A DNA stretch of 64,000 nt. Origin: Bacillota bacterium (GTDB taxonomy: Bacteria > Bacillota > Bacilli > Alicyclobacillales > SLC66). Where the stretch lies: contig JAJZCW010000006.1 in assembly GCA_021828865.1 (NCBI GenBank), forward strand, positions 79,617 through 143,616, in the 5' to 3' direction. Position 1 is the first letter of the stretch; each line of letters begins with the position of its first letter. A model generated the notes under the pieces. The model searched no databases, was not told the origin of the DNA, and worked only from the letters and a program-made list of their open reading frames with translations. The translations under genes and the position numbers were made by a program. This document shows, in pieces, positions 9,089 to 16,816 of this stretch.

Positions 9089-10045
9089 TTGATCAGGGTA
9101 GAAAATCTAAGTAAGAGATATGGAAAAATGACGGCTGTCCACAGTTTAAATTTTGATGTAAGAAAAGGGACCGTATTCGGTTTTGTCGGTGAAAATGGTG
9201 CTGGCAAGACCACCACATTATCGATCCTCGCCACATTGATGCTCCCTACTTCAGGACGTGCCTACATTAACGGGATGGAAGTGACAACAGAACCAGGGAT
9301 GGTGAGGCGACAAATTGGGTTTTTACCGGATGAATTTGGCGTGTACGATGATCTGAGTGTGCGAGAATACCTTGCCTTCTATGGGACGGCCTATGGGGTG
9401 GAGCCAGCACTGATCGATAAACGAGCTGCTGAACTCTTGCATCTTGTCAATTTGGAGGATCGATCAGAGGTATTGGTCAATTCGTTGTCACGAGGCATGA
9501 AACAACGGCTTGGACTCGCACGTAGTCTCATGCATGATCCGCCTGTTCTTATTCTGGACGAGCCTGCATCCGGACTTGACCCGCGCTCTCGAATTGAGAT
9601 GAGGGAAATAATCAAGGGTCTTCGCGAGCAGGGAAAAACGGTACTGATCAGCTCTCATATTTTGCCTGAACTTGCCGATATGTGCGATGAGATTGGCATT
9701 ATCCAGCGGGGAACATTGGTGGCGTGTGCTTCGGTGGAAGTGGTGAATGCCAGAGTGAGCGGCAAACGTCATTTTCTGTTAGAAGTGATGTCTGAAGGCC
9801 ATCAGCTTGCGGAACTCTTGTCGCGAAAGTCAAAGGTCACAGAAATCCTGAAGGTGGATGAGAACAAAGTCGAATTTCTCTTTGCAGGTTCTGAGGCCGA
9901 TCAGGTCGAATTGATTCATGAACTGGCCATGGGCGGATTTCAATTGAAGACATTTCAGGAGTTGGGCGGGAGCCTTGAAGAACTCTTCTTGCGATTGACA
10001 GCTGAAGAAGATGCGAAAGCGGAGCCCATTCCCAAGATGGCTTGA
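9089..10045 (+). CDS. ABC transporter ATP-binding protein (ABC-2 type)
   Basis: 318 aa. Walker A GENGAGKT (34-41), signature LSRGMKQRLGL (~133-143), Walker B LILDEPASGLD (~153-163) and the H-loop SSHI are all present. The ~90-residue C-terminal extension (LLEVMSEGHQLAELL onward) is typical of ATPases paired with ABC-2 export permeases. The TTG start lies behind AAAGGGG. It powers the permease encoded next; the substrate is unknown. Confidence 0.92.
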   Translation: MIRVENLSKRYGKMTAVHSLNFDVRKGTVFGFVGENGAGKTTTLSILATLMLPTSGRAYINGMEVTTEPGMVRRQIGFLPDEFGVYDDLSVREYLAFYGTAYGVEPALIDKRAAELLHLVNLEDRSEVLVNSLSRGMKQRLGLARSLMHDPPVLILDEPASGLDPRSRIEMREIIKGLREQGKTVLISSHILPELADMCDEIGIIQRGTLVACASVEVVNARVSGKRHFLLEVMSEGHQLAELLSRKSKVTEILKVDENKVEFLFAGSEADQVELIHELAMGGFQLKTFQELGGSLEELFLRLTAEEDAKAEPIPKMA

Positions 10046-10070
10046 AATCCCAGAGGCAGGAGGACATGCG

Positions 10071-11003
10071 ATGCAAGAGTTAGGCAATCGATGGACCGGC
10101 AAATGGATCAATCCGCTACTGCGCAAAGAATTGCGCCAGCGCATGCGATCTGGGCGTACCATTTTGGCGCTGTCTCTCTACCTTTTTGTCATTGGCGCCG
10201 TGGCATTTGTGTATATGTATGTGAATGTGCAGGGACAAACGCTGATTTTACAGCCGGCGCGAACAGCAGAACTGTTCACCTTTCTTTCCTATTTGCAATT
10301 AGCTCTAGTGTCGTTTGTGACGCCTGGGATTGCCTCAGGGGTGATAAGCGGGGAAAGGGAGAGGCAGACCCTTTCTGTGCTATTAACCACTCCGCTTTCG
10401 CCGATTACAATTATATTTACCAAGTTTATCAGTTCGATTTCGTTTTTATTGTTGCTGATTATCATGACGTTGCCCTTATATAGTATTGTTTTTTTGTTTG
10501 GTGGTGTCTTGCCATCGCAGGTATTAGCGGTGTTCGGCCTACAGATCGTTACGCTCGGTGCTATTGCGGGGATCAGCATCTTTTTTTCCACGCTATTGCG
10601 GCGCACTGGATGGAGTACGGTTTTTTCCTACGCAACCGTGGCGATCCTTTTTATGGGGTTTGCCATCTTTGGCTATCTGTTTGACAGCGTAGGTCTACAT
10701 AGTGCCGATGAGAGCGTGTGGATGCACCTGGCGGGTATCTGTTACGCGCTGGATCCCATCTATATGCAGGCAGGTATCGAAACGAATTTGGGATTGCTCA
10801 GTCCATCATTCAATCAGTCGATCGTCTCTTCTGTCTTTGATGTGGTAAACAGCCATTCGTTATCCGGAAAAGAATCCTGGTTGTTCTTTCTCACGGTATA
10901 CATCCTAATTGGCGTCATTTTACTTGTAATCAGTGCATGGCGCCTTCGGCCAGGTAGTCTGACCATGGTTCGTAAACGAGTGATCAGGTGGATGGCTCAC
11001 TAA
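10071..11003 (+). CDS. ABC-2 family transporter permease
   Basis: 310 aa with six hydrophobic helices. The cytoplasmic N-terminus NPLLRKELRQRMRSGRTI and the sequence GVISGERERQTLSVLLTTPLSP are hallmarks of ABC-2 permeases (NatB/CcmB-like). ATG 10071 follows GGAGG at 7 bases and lies 25 bases after the ATPase gene; an in-frame start further upstream would overlap the ATPase and has no ribosome-binding site. Together with the ATPase and the large secreted protein it forms one export or membrane-remodelling complex. Confidence 0.87.
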   Translation: MQELGNRWTGKWINPLLRKELRQRMRSGRTILALSLYLFVIGAVAFVYMYVNVQGQTLILQPARTAELFTFLSYLQLALVSFVTPGIASGVISGERERQTLSVLLTTPLSPITIIFTKFISSISFLLLLIIMTLPLYSIVFLFGGVLPSQVLAVFGLQIVTLGAIAGISIFFSTLLRRTGWSTVFSYATVAILFMGFAIFGYLFDSVGLHSADESVWMHLAGICYALDPIYMQAGIETNLGLLSPSFNQSIVSSVFDVVNSHSLSGKESWLFFLTVYILIGVILLVISAWRLRPGSLTMVRKRVIRWMAH

Positions 11004-11023
11004 GAAAGGGGAATTTTTATTTC

Positions 11024-11902
11024 ATGGGAAATACGACACTGTACTTGATTGTGGCCGCTGTGGTGGTCGTTCTTGTGATTTTGATTCTCGTCATATGGAG
11101 TATGCGGCAACTTCGCAGTGCAAGTGGTAATCAAAAAGCGCTGGTCAAGAATGAAAAGCAAAAATCTCGTAAAGTTAGGACGGAAAGTTCAACTGATAAT
11201 AAATCTCCTGAGAAAATAGAATCTGTGGAGATAGTAACTCCGGAAGCTGTCGTTGAACCTGCTATTGTTACTGAAACTAGTTTGATTAATGAAGAATCCC
11301 TATCTGAAGCGACGGAAGAAAATTCGCTTTGGATCAATGATGTAGCTCCGGAGCAGGAACCGCCAATCGTGTGGGAAGATCTTGACGCATTGGGCGCAGA
11401 TTTTCATTTGAATGAAGACCATGTCGTTCACTTGTCTGCCTACGTTGCACCTAAAGTCCATGCAGATGAGGATTCGCTAGATGAGGATGAATTCACCGCT
11501 GAAGCAGATTCCATGGCGATTGAAGAACAGATTGTCACAAAAGATCCGGAACCAGAAATGGCAGTAGATGATCGGCAGCAGTGGCTTCGTAAGCAACTTG
11601 ATCTGCCGAGTGTGCTCGGTTGGTTTTCCCTGAGTCCTGATGGTGAAACCAAGTACAGCGATCAGGTGTACGATCCCGAAGTGTATCGCCATTTTGCAAA
11701 ATTGCTGGAACAAATGATTGCGTCAGCCGAACTCGTCGGAATGGCAGACTGGAAAGAGTTTGTGGTGCATGGCGCCGAAGGGGTGATCTTGATGATGTCA
11801 GCCCCGCAAAGTATCATGGCCAAAGGGGACTACATTGTGGTATTTTTAGATGAGGAACAATCAGTTTCCCATGTGATCGCGCAAATTGGACAAGTGAGTT
11901 GA
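11024..11902 (+). CDS. Membrane-anchored acidic protein with a Roadblock/LC7-like C-terminal domain
   Basis: About 292 aa. One N-terminal membrane helix (residues ~5-25) is followed by a basic patch, then a long very acidic low-complexity linker (~50-185). The last ~100 residues (LGWFSLSPDGETKYSDQ through SHVIAQIG) alternate strands and helices as in Roadblock/LC7 regulators of small GTPases, but no GTPase gene is near. ATG 11024 lies 12 bases after AAAGGGG, a slightly long gap. It is the last gene of the ABC operon and may regulate or localise the complex; the fold call is by pattern only. Confidence 0.6.
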   Translation: MGNTTLYLIVAAVVVVLVILILVIWSMRQLRSASGNQKALVKNEKQKSRKVRTESSTDNKSPEKIESVEIVTPEAVVEPAIVTETSLINEESLSEATEENSLWINDVAPEQEPPIVWEDLDALGADFHLNEDHVVHLSAYVAPKVHADEDSLDEDEFTAEADSMAIEEQIVTKDPEPEMAVDDRQQWLRKQLDLPSVLGWFSLSPDGETKYSDQVYDPEVYRHFAKLLEQMIASAELVGMADWKEFVVHGAEGVILMMSAPQSIMAKGDYIVVFLDEEQSVSHVIAQIGQVS

Positions 11903-11944
11903 GCGATAGCAGACGATTTTTGTATATAGGAGGTATATTAAGTA

Positions 11945-12268
11945 ATGAGCGTACAAGATGTGACAGATAATGATTTTGCATCATTCGTGCAGGACGAAAC
12001 GGAACGCGCGGTGGTAATCGATTTTTGGGCAGTTTGGTGTGGCCCGTGCAAGATGTTGTCGCCAATTGTGGTAGAACTGGCGGAAGAATACCCGGACAAG
12101 TTGAAGGTGGGTAAACTCAATGTGGATGAGAACCCAAGGACAGCTGGCGAATTTGGCATCATGAGCATTCCTACACTGCTTGTTTTCAAGGGTGGAGAAG
12201 TGGTTCGTCAAATTATAGGGTATATGCCAAAGAATCAATTGAAGGCAAAATTGGGTGACCTCATTTAA
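11945..12268 (+). CDS. trxA: Thioredoxin
   Basis: 107 aa, the canonical thioredoxin length. It has the active site WCGPC (31-35), the buried Asp in VIDFWA and the cis-proline loop MSIPTLLVF. Reduces disulfides in the cytoplasm using thioredoxin reductase. A strong AGGAGG precedes the ATG and a TATATA-like -10 lies in the 42-base gap, so it may have its own promoter. It is followed by a long terminator hairpin. Confidence 0.97.
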   Translation: MSVQDVTDNDFASFVQDETERAVVIDFWAVWCGPCKMLSPIVVELAEEYPDKLKVGKLNVDENPRTAGEFGIMSIPTLLVFKGGEVVRQIIGYMPKNQLKAKLGDLI

Positions 12269-12285
12269 GAGGAATTAAAAACATG

Positions 12286-12334
12286 AAAAATGGCGTGTAC
12301 AATGGATACCCCATTGACACGCCATTTTTTATTT
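12286..12334. terminator. Bidirectional intrinsic terminator between trxA and the cupredoxin gene
   Basis: AAAAATGGCGTGT (12286-12298) pairs with ACACGCCATTTTT, and the inner CAATGG pairs with CCATTG around a small loop, giving about 19 pairs with one bulged A. There is a T-run on the plus strand and, because of the 5' A-run, also on the minus strand, so it can stop both converging genes. Confidence 0.88.
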
Positions 12335-12380
12335 CAAACTTATTTTATTATCTTTACGCAATCATTGGTGACTTATGCAG

Positions 12381-12965
12381 TTACTGATTGTATACAGAGA
12401 AGGTGCCTTTCATCCAACCATTCGTGGACATCGCGCCAGTCCAACCGCTGGAACCAGAACCGCATGCGGCCATGCATTGCCAAGGATAATTACCTGCTTT
12501 GCCAGTGTTAAAATAGGCTACAACGGTCACATATTGTTCGTTCCCGGTTTTTGGAGGAATCGGGATGTTTAAATTCATTCCCGGAATGGTGATGGTGTGT
12601 GCCACGTTCTTAGCAGGAATTGTTTTGACTTTCTTGCCATCTACTAATTCGTAACCGCCGATTGTACCTTTTACAGCGTAATTGTTTCCTGTTACGGCAG
12701 CCGGACCATCATCATAGCTGTGAATGACTAGCTCCACTCTAGAGTTTGCTGGTGCAGCAAAGAATGCTGGTGCAAATTCTGGCCAGCCCTTTTTGCCATC
12801 TTGTTTCCCTGTATAGACAGCAGTTTGAATGACTACAGGGTATTTGATCGAAGCTGCAGATACATGTTTGGCTACACTATGTGCACTTACTGTCATGCCA
12901 GCACCCATCATGCTCACGAGCATGCCAGAAGTAAGAACAGACATTGCGACTTTATTCAATTTCAT
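12381..12965 (-). CDS. Secreted cupredoxin with a CuA-like but incomplete metal loop
   Basis: 194 aa with a signal peptide (residues 1-28, cleavage near VSA-HS). The segment VAHTITIPGMNLNIPIPP (H123) matches the first-ligand strand of cytochrome oxidase subunit II. The C-terminal loop is WQCMAACGSGSSGWTGAM, which keeps Cys164-x3-Cys168-Gly, but Ser172 and Trp175 occupy the places of the second CuA histidine and the methionine. M179 and M185 follow within a GWM repeat. It may be an electron carrier or an oxidase subunit-II-like protein acting outside the membrane. AAAGGGG lies 8 bases before the ATG. The SCO gene upstream on the same strand supports a copper role. Confidence 0.72.
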   Translation of the reverse strand: MKLNKVAMSVLTSGMLVSMMGAGMTVSAHSVAKHVSAASIKYPVVIQTAVYTGKQDGKKGWPEFAPAFFAAPANSRVELVIHSYDDGPAAVTGNNYAVKGTIGGYELVDGKKVKTIPAKNVAHTITIPGMNLNIPIPPKTGNEQYVTVVAYFNTGKAGNYPWQCMAACGSGSSGWTGAMSTNGWMKGTFSVYNQ

Positions 12966-13033
12966 TAGGAATCCCCTTTCGAAATGGAAACTATGATTTC
13001 GTTAACGTCCTCATCTTCCCACTTTTAAAGAGC

Positions 13034-13118
13034 ATTTCATAGGTTCATCTGACGGATAACCACATAGTTAATCTGAGTGGTTTTTTAAGTGGTTCAGATG
13101 AACCGTGAATTATGAAAT
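13034..13118. repeat. Nested inverted repeat between the SCO and cupredoxin genes
   Basis: GGTTCATCTGA (13042-13052) and TCAGATGAACC (13094-13104) are perfect 11-bp arms. They are flanked by ATTTCATA (13034-13041) and TATGAAAT (13111-13118) and enclose AACCAC (13058-13063) and GTGGTT (13077-13082). No T-run follows on the minus strand, so it is not an ordinary terminator of the SCO gene. It lies about 70-150 bases upstream of the cupredoxin ATG, and a regulator site or leader structure is plausible. Confidence 0.6.
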
Positions 13119-13183
13119 TAGTACCACAAAATGATCATATGATTTTAATATTTTGCTAATAAAAGTTGATTAAAATTGTGGGA

Positions 13184-13798
13184 TTAATACACAAGGTGGT
13201 CAATATCTTTCTCTACTCCCGATGCGAGAAGATCCATTCCATATATTTTACGTATATTGCCTTTCCCATCAATTAGAAATTCAGCGACACTATGAACATA
13301 TTGGGTAGAGGACACTTTTACCGCATAAATACCATACTGTTTCAAAGTTTGGTCAATAGATGATCGTTGACCTGTTAACAATTCCCATCCACTAGAGGGG
13401 ATTCTGAATTCCTTCTGGTATCTTTGAAGAACAGATTCTGTATCGTAGGAAGGATCAATCGTAATCGAAATCAATTCTACGTGGTTTCTGAACATTCCCT
13501 GATTCGCCAAGCTGGATTGTAATTGTACCATCTGCGAGGTCACGATAGGGCAGACAGTCGTACATCGGGTGTAGATGAATGCAATAAGTCTTACCTTACC
13601 AGCTGAATCACTTAACGTCACTCGATGACCATGTGAGTTGATAAGAGAAAAATTATACGCCTTTCCTATCACAGGCAAATCTTGTACGGAATGAGCCTTC
13701 GATTCGTGTAGTATAATCCCACTGCTAATGATGATAACAAAGAACACCACAGTGAGGATGGTTAGCCATTGCCGGTGCATTAATCGAATAAAACTCAA
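13184..13798 (-). CDS. SCO1/SenC-type copper chaperone
   Basis: 204 aa anchored by one N-terminal helix (residues ~11-30) with the thioredoxin-like domain outside. Copper ligands are visible: CTTVCP (C79, C83) and the distal histidine in YVHSVAEF (H169). SCO proteins insert copper into the CuA site of cytochrome oxidase or reduce its cysteines. The start is TTG 13798 behind AAGGGTGG; the ATG six codons later is an alternative. Transcribed towards the cupredoxin gene, so the two may share a unit; divergent from the histidine kinase. Confidence 0.92.
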   Translation of the reverse strand: MSFIRLMHRQWLTILTVVFFVIIISSGIILHESKAHSVQDLPVIGKAYNFSLINSHGHRVTLSDSAGKVRLIAFIYTRCTTVCPIVTSQMVQLQSSLANQGMFRNHVELISITIDPSYDTESVLQRYQKEFRIPSSGWELLTGQRSSIDQTLKQYGIYAVKVSSTQYVHSVAEFLIDGKGNIRKIYGMDLLASGVEKDIDHLVY

Positions 13799-13955
13799 CA
13801 GCTATCCACCCTTTCTTTAGCCGCTGCTACCATTTTTCAGCAAAGCATCAATAGAGGAAATAGTCTGAACTAACTATGTTATGAAACCGGATAATCCCTG
13901 ATGATGGGTTCGTAATCATTGGGGCTAGAGACGATAGCGTTTCTTTGGAGGAAGC

Positions 13956-14795
13956 ATGAAACCTAATCAAATTAGAATTGCATTGCTACTTATTCCCACA
14001 CTAATTATTCTTGTATTTGAATATTTACGACATTCGTTCTGTATTCCGTATGTATCTCTTCAGACCGGTAATTGGATCATGGCGGGATTGACGGCCTTCT
14101 CTATCGCATTAATTTCACAAGGTCTGTTTAATTATTATGAGAAGTCGGAACGTTCGCTCAGTCAGGAACGGGAAAGACGAGCGATCTTGGAAGAAAGGGA
14201 ACGCTTGGCGAGAGAATTGCATGATCAGATTGCCCAATCCATCTTCTTTATGGGGGTTCAAATTGAAACAATTCGAAAAGCCAATCTCAAAAACGCGATG
14301 GACGCAGCTTCATGGGATGAACTTTTATTAGCACTCAGGGAAGTAGATGAAAATGTTCGCCAGGCGATATTTAATCTGAAACAGGATGTGGAACTGACGG
14401 CACATTTAAAAGAGAGATTTGAGCAGTATTTGGAAAAGGCTTTTTCGCTAGAAAACGTTCATTGGAGCTTAGATTTTAGCGAAGGTTTGAATGTTGAACC
14501 CAAAGAGCAAATTCAATTGTTTGGGATTCTTCAAGAGGCAGTCATGAATGTTCTTAAGCATGCGTCAGCCACTTCGGTGACTGTAGCGCTAACAGAAAGA
14601 ACATTATCAGACTTAAATGGAGAGTGGATTTTTGAAATTTGTGATGACGGGATAGGGTTTGATCCCCAGCGACAGAGTAGTTATCGATTCGGGCTTGATA
14701 TCATCAGAAATCGTGCCAAAGACATTGGTGCAATGGTAATCAGTGAATCTAACGAGAAAGGCACTTGTATACGAATTGTCAAAGCTCACTCTTAA
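13956..14795 (+). CDS. Sensor histidine kinase of the NarL/LiaS-DesK class
   Basis: 279 aa. Two N-terminal membrane helices (~6-22 and ~39-58) have almost no loop between them, so sensing is likely within the membrane or by a partner. A coiled linker leads to the HisKA_3 phosphoacceptor RERLARELHDQIAQS (H89). The HATPase region has QEAVMNVLKHA and CDDGIGFD followed by a glycine-poor lid. GGAGG lies before the ATG. The obvious partner is the NarL-type regulator at 15964-16626, separated by a membrane protein that could be the sensory partner or target. Confidence 0.92.
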   Translation: MKPNQIRIALLLIPTLIILVFEYLRHSFCIPYVSLQTGNWIMAGLTAFSIALISQGLFNYYEKSERSLSQERERRAILEERERLARELHDQIAQSIFFMGVQIETIRKANLKNAMDAASWDELLLALREVDENVRQAIFNLKQDVELTAHLKERFEQYLEKAFSLENVHWSLDFSEGLNVEPKEQIQLFGILQEAVMNVLKHASATSVTVALTERTLSDLNGEWIFEICDDGIGFDPQRQSSYRFGLDIIRNRAKDIGAMVISESNEKGTCIRIVKAHS

Positions 14796-15004
14796 TCCTT
14801 AGTCCTTTTCCATCATGTATCACTATGTTTTCGAGTACCATCTGAATAAAAAGACTATTTTTTATAGTATTTCTGAATAACACGTTAATAGACATTAAGT
14901 ACTATTTTTCGTAATATAGCCCTTTCGGGTCATATTCTGAGATAAAAAATTATGTCATTTTTTTTATGAACTTACTCTGAGGATGAAGGAGAGGATCCGT
15001 TCTG

Positions 15005-15895
15005 ATGTGGAATCTTTCACGGCGATGGTTGCAAATTATTCTTGGAATTATTTGGTTTGTAGATGGGATTTTGCAATTAAAACCACAAATGTTCAGTGCT
15101 CAATTTATCAGTCAGGTACTGCTTCCTACGGCACAAGGACAAACGTTAGGTGTTGGGCATGCTATCACTTGGGCCGCTAATATGGTGGCACCGCATATTT
15201 TTATCTATAATTTCATTTTTGCTGGTATCCAATTGTTTTTAGGAATCATGCTGATCATCAACAGGTGGGTAAAAGGCACACTTATTGTATCATTCATATG
15301 GACAGCGATCGTTTGGTTGTTTTCAGAAGGGTTGGGCATGATGATCACGGGACAGGCCACGTTTTTGACGGGAGCGCCTGGGGCCGTTTTTCTGTATGGG
15401 TTGATTGGAATCATTGTGTGGCCTGGCAATGAAGACAATGAGCTAAATGGTGTCTTAAGTAAAAAATGGTCAAAATTTTCACGCTATAGTCTGGCGGTAT
15501 TGTGGATCATTGGTGGACTATTGCAACTTCAACCGGCATTTCTGACGCAAGGGGGATTGAATGGCGCATTCTCAGTCGATGCGTTCAATCATATGGCTGC
15601 GGCAAGTCCAGTGTTGATGAATTTGATCATTGCGATTTTGATGTGGGTTGCAGGAATTGGTCTTCTCTTTAAAAATGAGAAAGTGTCTAACGTGGGCTTC
15701 TGGCTGTCTGTGATTCTAGCTTTGTTTATCTGGTGGGCTGGTGAGGGATTTGGACAGATGCTTTCCCCGTTAGGAACAGATCCTAATTCTGGGCCACTGC
15801 TGATTCTGTTAGCGTTATGTGGTCAAAGCCTTTCTCGTCATGAACATAAAGTGGATAAGAATGAGCTGAAAATATTGCAACATCAAAACGATTAA
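15005..15895 (+). CDS. Internally duplicated polytopic membrane protein of unknown function
   Basis: 296 aa, all membrane helices, in two similar halves of about four helices each. Half one has IIWFVDGILQLKPQMF and IWTAIVWLFSEGLGMM; half two has VLWIIGGLLQLQPAFL and ILALFIWWAGEGFGQM. The repeated G-x-LQL-x-P-x-F and W-x2-EG-G elements suggest a duplicated, functionally important pore or metal site. I do not recognise the family; DoxX/DoxD-like proteins are a loose comparison. GGAGAGG precedes the ATG. The gene is placed between the kinase and regulator genes and ends in a terminator. Confidence 0.75.
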   Translation: MWNLSRRWLQIILGIIWFVDGILQLKPQMFSAQFISQVLLPTAQGQTLGVGHAITWAANMVAPHIFIYNFIFAGIQLFLGIMLIINRWVKGTLIVSFIWTAIVWLFSEGLGMMITGQATFLTGAPGAVFLYGLIGIIVWPGNEDNELNGVLSKKWSKFSRYSLAVLWIIGGLLQLQPAFLTQGGLNGAFSVDAFNHMAAASPVLMNLIIAILMWVAGIGLLFKNEKVSNVGFWLSVILALFIWWAGEGFGQMLSPLGTDPNSGPLLILLALCGQSLSRHEHKVDKNELKILQHQND

Positions 15896-15931
15896 AAATA
15901 GTATAAATTTCCTAAGAAAATGAATTAATAG

Positions 15932-15965
15932 GTCATCTGTGTTTGTATCTGCAGATGACTTTTTT
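15932..15965 (+). terminator. Intrinsic terminator after the duplicated membrane protein
   Basis: GTCATCTG (15932-15939) pairs with CAGATGAC (15952-15959) and is followed directly by six T. It also touches the 3' end of the converging response-regulator gene. The arm sequence resembles the ATCTGA/TCAGAT arms of the 13034-13118 repeat. Confidence 0.75.
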
Positions 15966-16626
15966 ATTTTTCAGGGCGTTGAGGGAAGCGTTTAGAAGCG
16001 TATACGGCCAGTTGCGCACGATTCCGAATATGCAACTTCGCCATGACGTTTTTTAAATGGTTCTTTACCGTGTTCTCTGATATGAATAATTGCAGAGCAA
16101 TTTCTCGGTTGGTGGCCCCTTGACTTACCAATTTTAATATCTCGCTTTCTCTGCCAGTAAGACCGGGATTTGCATCCTCCACATTTTGTTGTTCATCTAC
16201 TGTGCTCTTGAATTCAGCCAATAAGCGCGATGCAATGTCTTTTGATATCGGGGTTTCCCCATCTAATACGCCATGTAAATAAGAGATCCAATCTTTGGGA
16301 TCCAACCGCTTAACAAGATAACCTTGTGCGCCGCTTCGAATTGCTTCAAAAAGATCAGAAGGATCATCGGAAACACTTAATATCACTACGTGAATATAAG
16401 GGAAATCTTGCTTAATGCGCGTAGTGGTCTGTAAACCGTCGAGCAGAGGCATGTTGATATCCATCAAAATTAGGTCAGGCATCAATTCTGTAGCTAATTT
16501 TATTGTTTCTAAACCATTGGTGGCTTCCGCGACGATGTGAAACTGAGGTTCCGATTCAAGGATAATTCTTGCTGCTTGTCGGGCGCGCAAACTATCGTCT
16601 GCTATGATTAAATCGTAATTTTTCAT
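15964..16626 (-). CDS. NarL/FixJ-family response regulator
   Basis: 220 aa from ATG 16626; TTG 16641 would add five residues, but GGAG at 9 bases favours the ATG. The receiver domain has the acidic pair DD (10-11), phosphoacceptor D56 in LILMDINMP and a lysine in YLVKRLDP. The LuxR-type helix-turn-helix is LTGRESEILKLVSQGATNRE with ISENTVKNHLKNVMAKL. It is the evident partner of the nearby HisKA_3 kinase, although encoded on the opposite strand. Targets probably include the copper genes of this island, which is inference. Confidence 0.93.
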   Translation of the reverse strand: MKNYDLIIADDSLRARQAARIILESEPQFHIVAEATNGLETIKLATELMPDLILMDINMPLLDGLQTTTRIKQDFPYIHVVILSVSDDPSDLFEAIRSGAQGYLVKRLDPKDWISYLHGVLDGETPISKDIASRLLAEFKSTVDEQQNVEDANPGLTGRESEILKLVSQGATNREIALQLFISENTVKNHLKNVMAKLHIRNRAQLAVYASKRFPQRPEK

Positions 16627-16816
16627 CACTATTTTCTCCAACTGTCATCGTATCCTGGTCTCTCGTTCACCGACTAATCCATGCAGAAAAGGAGTTACGT
16701 AACGGTAAGGCCACGTTGGCCACATCATTGGATATGGCCAAGGCATTTATTGTGTCAGAGGCATTGACGTTATGATGATGGCATATTCATTAAACGAACT
16801 ATATAGCCTGTTAGGG
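16627..16816. promoter_or_regulatory. Regulator upstream region with palindromes
   Basis: This 190-base gap precedes the response-regulator gene. It contains the 10-bp palindrome GTTACGTAAC (16694-16703) and two copies of TGGCCA (16717-16722 and 16735-16740), with a related GGCCA at 16709-16713. These could be operators for this gene; no assigned site type fits. No convincing gene is present. Confidence 0.35.

Noticed and set aside
13799..13955. Operator-like similarity of GTTATGAAAC upstream of the kinase to GTTACGTAAC upstream of the regulator
   Set aside because: Only a partial match that could be chance in AT-rich intergenic DNA.
16681..16767. A 28-codon frame rich in Trp, His and Pro between the regulator and hemL genes
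   Set aside because: No ribosome-binding site at its ATG, and its composition follows the GGCCA repeats of the region.
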